NCBI GenBank assembly: GCA_905331475.1
Contig: CAJNYU010003101.1
Span: 59,814 to 123,813 of the forward strand
DNA length: 64,000 nt
Direction: 5' to 3'
From: Rotaria socialis
Lineage: Eukaryota; Rotifera; Eurotatoria; Philodinida; Philodinidae
This document shows positions 25,144 to 39,682 of this stretch, piece by piece (the first letter of the stretch is position 1; each line of letters opens with the position of its first letter). The notes below the pieces were generated by a model, which was not told the origin of the DNA, made no database searches, and saw nothing but the letters and a program-made list of their open reading frames with translations. The position numbers were made by a program, and so were the translations under genes.

Positions 25144-26121
25144 CGCACTCTGAATCAAATCTGAAATACTATACAACAAATGATAAGTTCGCTAGATAGA
25201 TAGATACAATGATATATATATATATATATATATTTACTTAATTGTAATTAATTTTTTTTCTTCGTTCGTTAGCAGCTATTCTCGGATAAATAGATAACAA
25301 AAAAAAGAATAATAAGGTCATATATCACAGAAAACTACAGAATGAATGAAAGAAAATATACACTAATACATATTTCTGACTAGAAGATAAAATAAAAATT
25401 TAATCTGTAATTGTTTTAACACTCGAGTTCAATGTAATCGATCATCCGTTGACGATCCTAAAAAGAGTACAACAATAAATTGATTTGTCTACGAATAAAA
25501 TATTGCTATTTTACGTGCATTTATCAGTCGCTTTAAGATTGACACAAAGCAGACTAGTGAGCAGCAGCCGTGTTTTTATTAGAAAAAAAGGTTATATTTT
25601 CAAGAAAACATACACAAGTAGCACCACGAGTCAAACCAAGTAAAGAACATAAAACAAATGACTCGGAAACAAGAAAAAAAACTCATGTTTTACACACACC
25701 GGACAAATCTCATAATATTGCACAAAGAATAAAATGTGTATTAAAAAAAAGCAACAGCAAAAGAAGCAGCGAAGCAAAAGAAATTTATAAATTGTGAACG
25801 CGGATGCAGATATGCACAAAAAAATGAATGAGTCATTGAACTATGTAATGGTTCACCTGATACTGAGAAATTTCGTTACAGGAAGAAAAAATATAGCGGC
25901 TTCTTAGATTCAATTTCGGCCAAAAAGAAAACAAAATTGTTTTGATTTATGATCACAGATGAAAAAACACTGAAATTAAATTTATATAGCAAGAGCACTT
26001 AGTTTTTCGTTGTATAAAGATATTATTTGATTTAAAAAAAGACGGTTTTCAATAAAATAAATCAATCGGACAAATATAAAGGTGACCAATAGTACAATGA
26101 CTCATATGTGAACTAATTATA
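25144..26121. other. Intergenic region with TA microsatellite
   Basis: It holds a (TA)n run at 25212-25233 and a Lys/Ser-rich open frame at 25570-25797 (plus) that is low-complexity A-rich translation and is not supported. The ABCA 3' end is at the right. Confidence 0.5.
25212..25233. repeat. (TA)n microsatellite
   Basis: About eleven TA units upstream of the NAD synthetase gene. Confidence 0.9.
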
Positions 26122-29100
26122 TCACAATTTCGAACAATCCAATATGTCAAGAGAATTTGTGTTTATTTTACAATTACAAGCGGTAGTCTTCGGTATTTCC
26201 AGACTTACATTATTATTATTATTATTTCTTCTTGATTTTGTAACGATAAATGATCCATCATCAAACGTATCATCAAGAATACCATCAAAATGTTCTTGCC
26301 TTCGTCTCGATGGTTTTTTTGTTTGTTGTGTTGTGTTATATTGGTCACGTACAAAATTAACAAATACATTATCAAGTGTATTTTGTGACACACTGTAATC
26401 AGTGATGCGTTCATTAATCAATAAATTTTCTAGTTTAGAGAAAATATCCTTTAATGAAACATGTTCTTCAGCTATTTCATATTGTAATATATTTATATGA
26501 CGTTCTTTTAAGATAAAATTTGATGAGAAACCATCGAGAATTGTTTGATCTGATGTTGTATTTGACGCAGATTTTAAACGAATTTTTATTGTATAACCAT
26601 CACCAAAACGATTTTTTAAATGTTGAGTTGAGCCAAGACAACGAAAGCAACCATTTACCATTATGGCAATCGACGAACAAAGAACTTCGCATTCTTCCAT
26701 ACTAAAAATTTATTTTCAAATATTAAAAATTTTGTCTTCAAATTAGAGTATTATTGGAAAAATGACAATTCGGAATTTTATTTCTTCAAATAATCTGAAA
26801 GAGCTAGGAAAGTTTCGTTTGATTGTTCTATGGTTGAACTTAGTTTTGTCAATAACGGAGTATATATATAGAGAATTTTTCTTACATTTTCCTACAAGCT
26901 AGTGTGAGTTCTAATCTCACTTTTAAAATAGAATCTATCATTCAGAAAATAAAATTTCCTAGATGAATATTAAAATTAATATCATCAGACAGTGCTGATT
27001 ATTTCAGGAGGGAACTTTTTAACTAGTGATCTTGTTTTGCAAAGAATGTTTCAAAATGTTTTCTATTGAAAAGATATATTTTCTGCTAAATCAACACAAG
27101 TTGAATGTACATATATGTGCTCAACACAGTATATTCATGATATCGTTTTAGTGAAACTTTTCACATCATATCATTTTTATTTGTACATTTTTGAAGTTTA
27201 ATAACACATTTACTTAGATATTTTTAAAGATAAATACTTCTTTTTGTGAAATTCTTTCTTTTAAGATTTTATTGTCTGATTAAAGGACTAAAGCATTTCT
27301 ATTAATTCATTTTATGTAGAACTCTTCAATATTTTTTTTTCTATACATAACACCTAGAAATGATACTCCATAAAATGAAACATTTTTCGCTAACCGTATT
27401 TTTCAAAATAAATCGAAAATTAAAAGTGATGATAAAAATAATTTAATACAACTAACTCTGTTATATGACACAATATAGAAATGAAAAATCGATGTTTTTG
27501 ATATTGCTACAGAGTCAAAGAGCGTGATTATCTATCTCATTGTTTGATTTAAATATAGTATAATTTTTGAATTTATCTAACATAAATATCTACCTATGTG
27601 AAGTAAGTATAATTGATTTGCCTTCTTTAATTAAACGTCTAATAACATTCCATAGAAATCTTCTGGATGAAGGATCCATTCCACTCGTTGGTTCATCCAA
27701 AAATACCACAGATGGATCACCAACAAGAGCCATAGCTGTTGATAATTTTCGTCGATTTCCTAAAGATAATTTTCCAACAGGTACAGTTAAATATTCACAC
27801 AGATCTAAGCGTTTTAATAATTGTAGAACATGGTGATTTTCATCTTGCCAATAAATTCCTCTTAAACGTGCCATTAATGACATATGTTCAACAGGTGTTA
27901 ATTCATCAAAAAGTGCATCAAATTGTGGACAATAACCAATATATTTAAAAACTTGTCGTTTTTGTTTCATACTATCAAAACCATGAATTTGAGCATAACC
28001 AGCTGTTGGATAAAGATCACCGATTAACATTCGAAATGTTGTTGTTTTACCAGCTCCGTTAACTCCACATAAGCCAAAACATTCTCCAGAACGAATTCCC
28101 AAACATAAATTGTTAACAGCGATTAATTTTTTATGCCTTTTTGTACGATAACATTTTGATAAATTCGACATAACTAATATATTATCATCAATAGTTTTAT
28201 TTACTACTTGTCTACGAATTTGTGCAACATCTTCATCCTCATCTAGGTGTGAAAATGGTAATGCATCTGGAACGTTTGGAGAATAAAAAAATCCATATTC
28301 AAGTAATAATGTTAAAATCCAAAATACCAAACCGCATATTGCCATTGAAACTAAATTTGATACTGTTATATCCCACATAAATGGAGTACGAATACGATCA
28401 GTTAAACCAGTTTTCTTATAGAATGAATTGTAATAATCCTATTAAAATGAAATATTTCGTAATATTTACAGATAAAAGTATCGTTGTTACTTTTTAATCT
28501 CGAACAAAAAAAAACTATGATATTCAATTAAGATCTAATTTAATATTCTTTAGAGAAACATACATTTGCTCTGTTCAGCATAGATTTATACGCTTGCAAA
28601 GATTTTTTTGTTGCAAAATTAATACTAATTAGAATACAAAAAGATTGACACATTAGCAGACGTGTATCTTACGATTAAATACAAGAAAAAAGTCTGAAAC
28701 TTAAATATAAACTATCATTTTTCATACATACTATAGTGAAATATTTTATATTGACACTTGAAAATCAGTTTACTTATGTTATTTTCCTCAGCTGTATTAT
28801 TGAGAAAACAAAATAATAAGCGTAGAACATTTTCGACTTTTATACTAAAATAGGCGAACTTACATTATATGCAATATCAATTAAGCCTCTTCCCAAACAA
28901 TAATTCGGAAAAATTTTGAAGATTTTTTTCACTGTTCTTGTAATAATACTTAATGTTGATGTAGCTGGACTTCCAAGCGCAAATATTTCGAGAAAGAAAG
29001 AAGTATATATACATGTAATACCACTGAATAAATTGATAACAATTAAAAATATATATGCATTGCTTGGTTCAGTAAAGCGAAAACTAAATGGATACATGAC

Positions 29101-32100
29101 AGGAATTATTGACCAACCATACATTAGAAATAAACTAATAACAGCAAGAAAATTTTCTCCTTCAACATAAGCAGGAACATTGAATAAACGTAAAATCACT
29201 ATAACACAAGCTGCAGGTAAAAGATAATTTAAAAGATCCCAAATAAAATTTGTTAACCAATAAACTAATGGATAAAGACCATTTATATATTGAATATGTT
29301 TAGATTTCGTTGCACGTTCATAAACAAGAAACAGTGTAAATGATGCTGGAACAAATGACATCGCTACAATTATAAATATTGATATGACAACATCAGATCC
29401 TTGTAAAATAAATTCTGTTGATAACATATTATTGGTTTCATTCATTGGATCTAAAGTTACATTAAGAATCAATATTTTATTTTTATTCCATTGAAATTGT
29501 TAAAAATCAATGAAGATTTATTATTTCTTTTTTGGATTAATATTAAATGTACGTTTTCTGTCATCCTTTGTGATGAAAATGTGCTGATCAAATGAATTTT
29601 CTTAATGAAAAATCGTACAAGAAATTTTTGTAAAGAGATTTCATTGTTTAAATATTTTTAAACAAGTTGTTATTCAAACTTATTAAACGAAATTACAGAA
29701 ATTTTGTTATTCTACAGACTACATCCTTTGAAATTTTTAGTTGAATTTATAGAAGCATTGATTTTGACGTTTTAAAGTAGTTTTCACTGAAGATTTTACT
29801 TGTTTACGGAATATAACTTGATTTTAATAGCTACCAAATGATCTATTAATTGATAGCGATCGTAAGAATTATAAAAGTTTCAATTTTTTCAGCTGGAGTT
29901 TTTTTGACGAATTTGCAACTCTTGGTGACAGTTATTTTCAAAAAAAGAATTTTTTCTTGAATAGAAAGTGAGAAAATCGTAGTACAGAGCATAATGAAAA
30001 CAACATTTAAAGTAGGGAAATCTTTCAATTATTTCATTCTTTATTATGTAACACCAAGAATTTATATATCTGAAGAAAAGAAATGTTGCCGTCATCGGTT
30101 ACTTTGCAGTGAATCGGTTTACACTTCAATATGTAAAGAGATTGAATTTGAAAAATAAGTAGATAGAAATGGAAGTCTGTTTAACATTGAATATTAGGAG
30201 AATTACATATTATGTAAGATTGAAAGTTTAGTATTTTTCATTGATCACTTATTGAGTCTGAATTCTAATCAAATGGGTTAATCAAAAAAAGGACAACGCA
30301 TGAAAATAAAATCTCATTCATTTTGCACCAGAACATATATTGAAATAAGCTTCTTTTATTTTACACTTACGATTAATTGTAGTAATGCCATAAGCAGAAG
30401 GCAGACCTTTTTCAAAAGGTAAATTAGCTCGTAGAATTACATTGGACATAATATTAATATATAAAGGTAAACTATGATAGCCTTTATGATTAGTAAATAT
30501 TCTTGCAATATTTTTTACAGCTAATTTCTGTAAAATTTGATTATCTACATTAATTGGATAATTATTTGGAACATAATCTTGTTCTAAACCAAAAGATAAA
30601 CCACCATAACGATCCAAATGATGATTATCGGATGTATATAAATAGTAAAGAATTTCGTTTTGTTCTTTTGTTATATTTATTATTCTATCATTTGATATTA
30701 AACGATATATTTCTGGTGTGGGAAATGTTGGACATGTAAATCTTGATTGATCTATTAAACATTGACATGGAGAATAATATTTGTTTATTGTAGCTTGATC
30801 TGGTTGATAACTTCGATTGAAAAATGTCTGATTATCTTCAAACATGTGTAACCAATTAATATCACTTAATGAGTAAGATGTGAAATCATTTTGATAAACT
30901 TTTTCACACAATGATCCTACTAGATTATCAAGTTTTAACATTGTTTCATTCATATACGGATTTTTAAGTAAACAAGTTGAACCTATACCAGATGGATATT
31001 GAATTGTTTCAGATAGGTCATATGGATTTGCATTTAATCTTGAGATATGAGAAATATTTCTTAACTTATAATCATTTAAATCCGATACAGGCGTATAAAG
31101 ATAATTCAAATGTGAAAACATTGCAGTTGATAATATTATTGGGGGTGGATCAGCAAAACCAGGTGCAGTTAATGCGACAGTCATTGCAACAGTTATGAAA
31201 AATGCTGGTAATAAGATTTGTGTAGCTAAACCACGTAAATTACGATAATTAAAGATGAAACGTTTTATTATTATTGATAATGCTTGTTTTGCATAAAGAC
31301 GTGCTCCAGTTACACGATCGTAAGATATATCTTAAATAATAAATAGTATGGAAAACTAAGAGAAAAGTCTAAAATTAGTGTTCATACTTGATTTTGAAAT
31401 TGTTGAACCCCTGAAATACGAAGAAAAATTCAATGGAAACCAAAGAATTCTGATTAAAATAAAAACTTACGATGTCGATGTTGATATTTCCATGGAGCTT
31501 TCATTTGTTGAATTATTATTAAACTCAGCTTCAACGTCAGCTGCATTAGGTGATGATTTATATTGTTCTGTAACTTTAAGAAAAACTTCCTCTAATGAAA
31601 CATCTTGTAAACCATAGCCTGCGATTGACAATGATTCTTTTCGTGAATCAAGTAGAGAAAAAAATTCCGGAAATAAAGGACGACTTTTTAATGGTAATAC
31701 ATATTTAAGTTCTCTTGAAAAACAAAAGCATTTTCTGTAAAAAAATTCAATATAATCGATCATCAACTAACTTTCTTGTTTCTTCTTTAAGATATGCTTT
31801 TGGTATGCATTGTGTTATAGTCGATGTAACTTCATTCCTTGAACTTGTCCATGGATCTATAAAACATAGGTTCTTCAAAGAAACCATAACAATTTATTTC
31901 ATTTTCATACCGTTTTTAACTAATGTAAAAACGTAACCTTCGCCAAATGTTGTTTTCAGAAAAAGTGATGTTCCACAACATTTTAATTGTCCATCTGAAT
32001 AAAAATAAGTCTATCAAGTAAATCAATATTTTCAATAAAGTTTTTACTCGAAATAATAGCAATTCTATCTCCAAGAACATCAGCTTCATCCATATGATGA

Positions 32101-35100
32101 CTACTCAATAATATAGTTCGTCCTCGTTTAAGTTTTAATAATAGTTCCCATATAGCTCGTCGTGCATACGGATCAACACCAGCAGTTGGTTCATCGAGAA
32201 TGATTGTTTTTGCATCTCCAACAAAAGCCCTTTGAAAAGTGAAAATTAATTTAATTTAAGCATAATCAATGAAATTTTAAACGAATAGTACATAGCAACT
32301 GATAGTTTTCTTTTCATTCCGCCAGATAACGTTGATACTGTTGCATTTCGTTTCGATGTTAAACCGACATCAAATAGCATACTGAATTTAGAAATAAAAA
32401 AGTTGCTTTTTTTTCTCACTCAATTGTAACAATGAATTTCTTTACTTTTCAATCATTTTTTTCATTTCTTTACTTTGAACTTGTTTTAGTTTTGAAAAAA
32501 ATAATAAATGTTCTTCAACTGTTAACTTTTCAAATAAAACATTCTATTGAAACAAAAAAAACATATATATAAATATAAATATCAAAAAACAAACAAACAA
32601 AGAAATCATTTTTCATACGTGTTGAGGACACCATCCAAGATTTTTTCGTATTTTATCCATATCAATGTTTATATCTTGATCATAAATTGTTGCCGTTCCA
32701 GATGTAGCTGGTATTAGACCAGTTAAAATTGACCTGAATAAAAATTCATTTCTCATAGGGCATTTTACTTTTTGAATATTTATAATACTTACATCGTTGT
32801 AGTTTTTCCAGCTCCATTATGTCCAAGAAATGAAAGTATTTCACCTTCATATAAATCCATTGACAAATTTTGTACAGCACATTTCTTCCTATCAAATATT
32901 TTCGTTAAATTTGTTAAACGAACACCAATTGTTTGGCTGTTTAGATGATCATCACGTTCGAAATAATCTAAATGGATTAAAAAAAAATAACAAATAGGTT
33001 CATGTGATTTTTATTTAAAAAAATTAGACTATCAATTAGTCATTTATTTAACTCCAATTATTTGTCTGCTTCTCTTTGAGAAAACGATATGGTTAAATGG
33101 CAGATTTTGTTTTCTTTCAAATGTATGTCTACCTCCTGATTGAATTGTTTTATTTTATCTTGTTTTTGACATCTTTACTATACTGAATCTATTTTAATTG
33201 ATTATTAAAATAAACTTACATCCACGTCAAAATTATGTTCGTCCCTAAATGAACTATTGCTAGATAAAACAAAGCAATTGATATTCTAATCAATAGACTA
33301 AACTCAAACGAGAAATTTTAATAATAACATTAATACTACCTTCATTTCTATTAGAATCATTGGTTATTGGATTTAATGATGATGACGACCAATGAAATTG
33401 ATAGGACATATGATGTTTTCTACATGTAAACCATTTAAATAAACTAATTCTTTTAAATTTTTTTATCCAATCAGGCTCAACGCATGTTTCTCCAGTCCAA
33501 TAACTGATAGTAAATGGAAAATACCATTTCTTTGGTATTCCATATGTACCTTTAAAAAATTTAATATGGCGTCAAACTAGTTAAAAAAAAACTGAAGTTT
33601 TTTCAAAATACCTGGATAAACATTTTCAATATACCACATAAGAATTAAATGAATCAATGTGTCGAATATCATAAAAAGAACAGTTTCAAAACAAGTAAAA
33701 CTATCACCTTCCACTGGACTATATCGAATATTATCGAATTGAATACCTGTGCCAATATTTTCATAAAATGCTATATATTTAGCTCCCATACCAAAAGCAC
33801 TTGTGGAAAATAAAGACTAAAAAAAAATAAAATGAAAAAGATTTTCATCATCACATTAGTTTAATCTAATATATTCTTCAAACTTACAGCTAACATTTTA
33901 GCCCATTTAGGTATTGTATCTTGTGCTAAGTCTTCTCTTATCGATATATACATACATGGTACATATGTTAATAAATAGATAATTCCTGAACAAGCAGCAG
34001 CTATTTTAGCTTTCGAATAGAAAACACTGACAAGAAATCTAAATAAGAATAGAATCATATAAGATATAGCATATACATAATAAAATTAGAAAAAAACTCC
34101 ATCGCACATACGCAAGGCTGATTGTTGAGAGAGCATAGATTTCAAATATTAAAAATATTAAAAATGCATTTGAGTGCAAGAGAACTTTTCCATAATGTAA
34201 AATTATTGTTACAGCAATCATAACAACAGTTGTTTGACTAAATATTGTTATAAACCATGCAATCCAATGAACACCGTTGCTCAAACCCATAATTTTCATG
34301 ACTTCTTTTAAACGAACTTCTTTTTCGTAAACGATACTTTGTGTTAACATTGCAAATGCATATACCCACGAGATTGTTAAACATAACGGTAGGGCATGTT
34401 GAATCATTTGAAGAAAACTAAATATTTTCATATCTCTAATTAAAACAAAAATAATTAACAATTAACAATTACTTACTTGTCATATGTATAGCAAGGGTAA
34501 CTCATTTCTTGAAAAAATAAACCAGGCTCAATAACAGGTCGACCAACTTGAGTATCGATTATTGCACGATCAATCACTTCCTATTAAATATATTAAATAT
34601 ATTCATGGTATTGTTTCGTACTTATGATTAATAAATACAGAGAATAATGATTCTATAATTTATTTTATTAAAACTATACAATATTTTCATCTTATAGAAA
34701 TTAATTGATAATTATTTGAACAATAAATTAAAATGGAATAGAAATTATGTTTTTCTGAAGAATTTAGTTTATAATCATGATTAGTTCGAATAATATACAG
34801 TAGCCCGAGACCAAAAATAAAATAGATTTCCTTCATATGTCACAGTGATCACCATACTTAGATTTGAAATTAAAAAAATAAACTATTACGATGATTTTTA
34901 CAAAATCTCAAAGTAAAATGACAGAAACGAGCAAACAATAATCTAGTATGATCGATACAATGCTCATATTTGAGAAGAAAATAGCATGACACACTAGTTG
35001 TTTTCATAGTTCAAAGAAAAACATAAGAATTGCTAGAAACAACATAATGAGATCAATAATTCTCAATTTTAATAATGCTTAACATGAGACAAAATATGAT

Positions 35101-38100
35101 CCAACAATGTATTTATAGTGTTCATAAATGAAGTATGATGAGTAGAGCAGACTTTAGCCATGAACAGATTGAATCAGTACATGCTCAACATCGACATAAC
35201 TTATCATTATTCGTTAGGAAAATGCGTCATTTAGATTTATTCTATATGGCCAAAGCATGACTAAATGTAGATTTTTACTTCACCGAAACACTTTTTGTCT
35301 CACTCCTGCTAATCAGCTCAAATTATGTTCTGTTGTATGAACGAATTTTAATACTAAAAAAAAATCTATAAGATTAATTTGATTACCTGAACCCAACTAA
35401 ATCCAAAATCATAATAAAGAAATCCACTTTGTGCTGGTGCTGGTACCCAAAATCGATCTCGAACACGTTTTGTTGATGGTGTCAATGAAGCATTTTGACG
35501 AATTTTATAGACTGTATTCGGAGGTAATTCCGTATCATTGAAACGAACATTAGTAAAAACTACGCTAGCAATAACAGTATAATTGTCATGATATGCTCGA
35601 CGAAGAAAATATTCTACTAAATCATTTTCATTAGCAAATCCTTTGTATACATTTAAATTAATTCCTGATATAAGACTTATCCAACTGCAAGCTGCTTTAT
35701 CGATTGTTGTTATTTGTTTCATATAATTATCTATTGATGGATCGCTGAGATTTTTAAGTATTTTAACAATTTTATCCATTGATGATAAGTGAATTGAAGG
35801 GCCAAATTCTTCGACGATTTTTTTCATCTAAATTAAATATTTTTTATTTATTAACAATAATAATAACATTGTTTTTTATTTATTACCCGTCGTAGAGAAT
35901 CAACTTTTTTGTCTGTACCATTCGCAAGAAAATATGTTTTCAGAACATTGGATACATTTCTCCATTCAAATGCATATTTTGTTATTGTATCAAGTAAAAC
36001 AAATGTTGAATTAGCTTTTGATATGACACCATCAATTAATGTTGAATTCGGTGCATATAAAACTAAAGAATTTCCGTAGAGAACATAAAATAAAAGACCC
36101 AATTGTCGTTGTTGATTATCCGATATTCCTAATTCAGCTAAAAATTCATAAAAGAAAAAATTAAATAGATTAATTTATTCTAGACCTCGAAAAGAAAACT
36201 AACCAAGATCAGGTAGTTGATCACCATTCAGTTGTTGATCAGAATTTAAATTTGTTTTTGGTCTAATACCGCAAATAGCTTCTTGCATTCCAAGCCATAG
36301 AGGGAAAAATCCTTTTTTAGTTTTTAATTTATTCATTGCAACTGACTCCTATGAACAGACAAAAACAAAATTAAGTTTAAAAATCTTACTAATAATTTTC
36401 ATATCAAACAATATAACAAGTTAAATTCATTTCGACTACACTTATCTTCAAATATTTGTTGAGTAAAGTTTTCTTTCCGGTTTTCAAAGAGAGGTTCATA
36501 TTTCATTTGACTTCACATATTTTGAATTATCTCTTCTCTAGTTTTCCTCATCTCTATGGGCTACATTTAATTGGCGAATAAGTTTTATTTACATTTGTGT
36601 TTTTATCTTCATGAAAACTATTAATGTCAGCACATGTTACAGTATTAAAAATCCATGACATATATATATATATACTATATCAAATTTTAAGTTCACTAGA
36701 TTGATCCTTGACTTGACTAGGTGAGAGATCGACTCAACGGATTATATGATACAACTAACAGATAATAATGACTTGATTTTTATACGAGTATCGTCAAGCT
36801 TGTCTAATACGAATACTGAGTATATCTTCATCGCAGAATAAAAATTATTCATAAAAAAATAGTTGATATTTTTCAAGATTTTTTTCAAATATAACCTATT
36901 AAGTTTCATTCAAACTAGAAACACTAGTTAGATCTGAAGAAAAAAATGAATCAATCGAACGGGAATGTAGAATTCCACAAACTCTAATCAATACTAAATA
37001 GAAAATGGTAATAAAAAAATTATTTTATGGTACTGTAGACGTCTACTATAAATATACTATTCGATTTGCCAACCCGTTTAATCGAATAAAATCATGCAAA
37101 ACAAAATTACAATTAAACCGTAGTGAAAATTCTCGAGTTTACCAAATCAATCTGATATGCATAATTTAACGAAAAAAATGACTAGTGCAATATTTTAAGT
37201 ATTCAAAGTTGAAACACTATACAGCTACTTGAATTTAAAATGAAGAAATTCGCTAACAAATGTTTCAACGTATCAATTACTAATTGTTGCTGATCCACAT
37301 TGGTAAAGAAAAATATTCATCATACTATTTAGCAGGATGTAACAACAACGGACTGAGCAAATATCTAAAAAAATTTTAATTTACTTCAAACTAATCCTAT
37401 ACTAGATTTTGCTTGCATGTGTATTTATGTGTCAGTGTATGAGCATAAAATGATAACACTACATGTTCAGTCGCACCTAATAGAAGGAGAGCGTACAATT
37501 TTTCAATCATATACTTCAATATTTCTTTCAAATCGTGTTTCATCATAAGTCTCACGTTAACATATTTTCGACACTGTTAAATAGCAGAAAACTCTCAATA
37601 AGATATTTCACACAGACATATACACAATTATCATTTTTTTCTGAAAATCTTAAGATTAATATCTTGTATTTACCACATTGCCAGTAAAGGTGACAGCTGG
37701 TCGTGATGATGTAGATGTTTCAGTATTATTGTGTTCATCTATAGAGCAAGAATTCGTTCGAAGAAGTTTGGCAATATCATATAAATCTCTTAAGCCTTGT
37801 TCAAACGCTGCATATTTTTCAAGCTAAAAGAGAATAACGAAACATTTTGAAATTTTAAAAATTTATTTTCCTACTTGAATAACGTAATCATCTAATTGAA
37901 ACAGCATAGATGATATTTCTATGTGTTCCAATTGAAACTAAATCAACAAATTTCTCATGGGTAAAGTTTTAGAAAGATAAAAAGAATGAATTTTTACCGC
38001 ATCAATAATTTCATCATCCGATATTGAATTCATAAGAAGATTGGATAACTCTTGATATTGTTCATCTGACATATTGCATAATCGTTGTTGGAAATCGGTC

Positions 38101-38737
38101 TAAGTGTTCGATATTAATTTATTAGAAAAATAAAAACAATTTTATATACCTTATTAATAGCTGTTGAGTTAAATTGATAAATTAAATTGAATTTTTCTTT
38201 TGAACAGAAAACTTTTTTCAATGTTTCACGATGAAAAAATGTTATCTAAACATTTAATGAATATTTAACATGAAAAATCGAAAAATAATAATTTACTTTA
38301 ATAGCCTTTGCCAATAGATGAAGTTCAGCTTTAGTTAAATTTTCGAATGAATTCGTTGCAAGTATTTTTCCAAATAATTGTGTTACAGCGGAGAATTCAT
38401 CTGGTGAAAGAGATATTTGTAAAAGTGAATAATATTCAATAAGATTTAAATTATCTTCAGTATCATTTTGTGAACCATCGCTTAAATTTCCAAATAAATG
38501 TGGAAAAACATTTTGTATCTGTTTAGAAAAGAAAAAAAATTAGTTAATTTCAATTGACTAATCCAAATGAATATGGTTAAAAAGAAGAAGAAAACAAATG
38601 TTACTCGAGTGCGAACATTAACAGAGCGTAGAAAAGTGTTATGTATTATTTTTGTTACAGCAAAATTTCCACCTACTGTTAAATCTCTTTTCTTTCTTGA
38701 CTGAAAAGGATACATTTATATATATATATATATACAT

Positions 38738-38776
<39 letters not shown>

Positions 38777-39605
38777 TAGATATATAGATTATTATATTTT
38801 TTTGTCTTTTCTATGTTGTCTTTCTTACTTGATTAGTATTTATAACTGTTTTATTGAATATAAGTTCACATTCTTCTTTTGAATAATTGAGTTCCATGAT
38901 AAAAAATGAACAAATTTTTGTTAGATTTTTTGTAAATGAAAAAGTTAAATTTGATAAAGAATCATAGACAAATGCTGGACGATCAATTAAAGTTTCATAC
39001 ATGTCAGGCAGAGAATCAATATCAAACATGGAAAAATTTTGTGTAAAAAATGGATTTGTTCGAGTTATTCGATCAATGGTTATTAACATTTCTGTAGATC
39101 TAAAACAAGAAAAAAAGAGTGCATGAACTTTCATTTGTCTTTGTTTTTAAAGTAGATTGTAAGGCATACGTTCCATTTGGGAAAATACTAAAACCTTGTT
39201 CATTGCTGGGAGCTGTTTTTGGACAAAATGACTGAAGAATTGAAAACACTCCTGACGATGGGAATGGTGTAGCACGGTATGTCTGATCGAGAAAATTTGA
39301 CGTATAATTGGCTAAAAATAAATCATTCAAATTGTTCTATACTTTTTTCTGCCATTCAAAAAAGCTTTTCAACTACTTTGTGGATGAAACGAAGCTTCTT
39401 GCGTTTTTCGTATCGCAGTCATGACTAGGAATAAAACCAATGGAATGAAAAGTTCAAATAGAAGAACGAACTATTTAACAAAAAACGGAAAAAAAAGCTT
39501 TATTTATTAATGAAATTATACTTTTTTAAAATAACTTACAGGACTGCGCTTCTTTAATATATAATTTTTCCATAAAAGTACTTTGAGTTGATGAAGAAAA
39601 AGCAT
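26122..39605 (-). CDS. ABCA: ABCA-type full-size lipid transporter (ABCA1-like), 31 exons
   Basis: Exons (minus): 39540-39605, 39377-39470, 39170-39311, 38829-39099, 38605-38700, 38297-38518, 38150-38245, 37998-38099, 37875-37937, 37674-37823, 36204-36348, 35887-36137, 35387-35827, 34477-34580, 34112-34435, 33888-34038, 33612-33816, 33340-33549, 32793-32967, 32619-32733, 32446-32543, 32292-32381, 32048-32229, 31911-31994, 31772-31856, 31471-31713, 31388-31410, 30371-31330, 28864-29450, 27594-28438, 26122-26701. Sum 7200 nt, 2399 aa (human ABCA1 2261). It starts [20 protein letters not shown] large extracellular loop (about residues 45-760) and the first membrane domain follow. NBD1 has GHNGAGKTT (~1098), LSGGM (~1193) and [11 protein letters not shown] (~1212). 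The second half has [20 protein letters not shown]2 has GVNGAGKTT (~2055), LSLGN (~2153) where most relatives have SGGN, and [12 protein letters not shown] (~2175). Lipid export or flipping is the family role; the substrate is unknown. Confidence 0.93.
26702..27593. other. Last intron of the ABCA gene
   Basis: 892 nt, AT-rich, between TSH and SMEECE codons (AG|T split). No recognisable content. Confidence 0.6.
29451..30370. other. ABCA intron 28
   Basis: 920 nt between GITTIN-C and AT-CCAATG (His codon split). Short minus-strand open frames at 29846-30095 have no family features. Confidence 0.6.
31388..31410 (-). other. 23-nt micro-exon of the ABCA gene
   Basis: The phases of the flanking exons (2 left over before, 2 needed after) cannot be joined directly. 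This segment, with a TTTCAG acceptor and GTATG donor, supplies 23 nt that restore frame and give SGSTISKSNISYDRV across the three exons. With it, the complete gene length becomes divisible by three. Confidence 0.75.
34581..35386. other. ABCA intron 13
   Basis: 806 nt, AT-rich; nothing recognised. Confidence 0.6.
36349..37673. other. ABCA intron 10
   Basis: The longest intron of the gene, 1325 nt. It includes a short TA run near 36661-36675. No open frame or repeat of note. Confidence 0.6.
38716..38776. repeat. (TA)n followed by (ATTT)n microsatellite
   Basis: It lies in ABCA intron 4, immediately upstream (in gene sense) of the exon 5 acceptor. About eight TA units are followed by about ten ATTT units. 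Length polymorphism is likely. Confidence 0.9.
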
Positions 39606-39682
39606 TTTGATAAATTAATATAATGGCTAGATTACTTCATCTAGAACAAATAACAGCATATATATATTTATTTATTTATCTA
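39606..39682 (-). promoter_or_regulatory. 77-bp LIN9-ABCA spacer with acceptor-like site
   Basis: On the minus strand, downstream of the LIN9 stop, TTATTTGTTCTAG lies about 35 nt before the ABCA ATG, and a minimal upstream ATG-AAG-TAA frame follows it. The gap is too short for a usual terminator plus promoter. A spliced-leader trans-splice acceptor is one possible reading. Confidence 0.35.

Noticed and set aside
25570..25797. 75-aa Lys/Ser-rich open frame
   Set aside because: A-rich low-complexity translation without start context, splice support or motif.
33240..33285. Extra ABCA exon near 33260
   Set aside because: Flanking exons 18 and 19 already join in phase (GAAG|AT) and no inserted frame improves the match.
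38716..38776. CRISPR-like or structured tandem array
   Set aside because: Simple (TA)n/(ATTT)n microsatellite without spacers.
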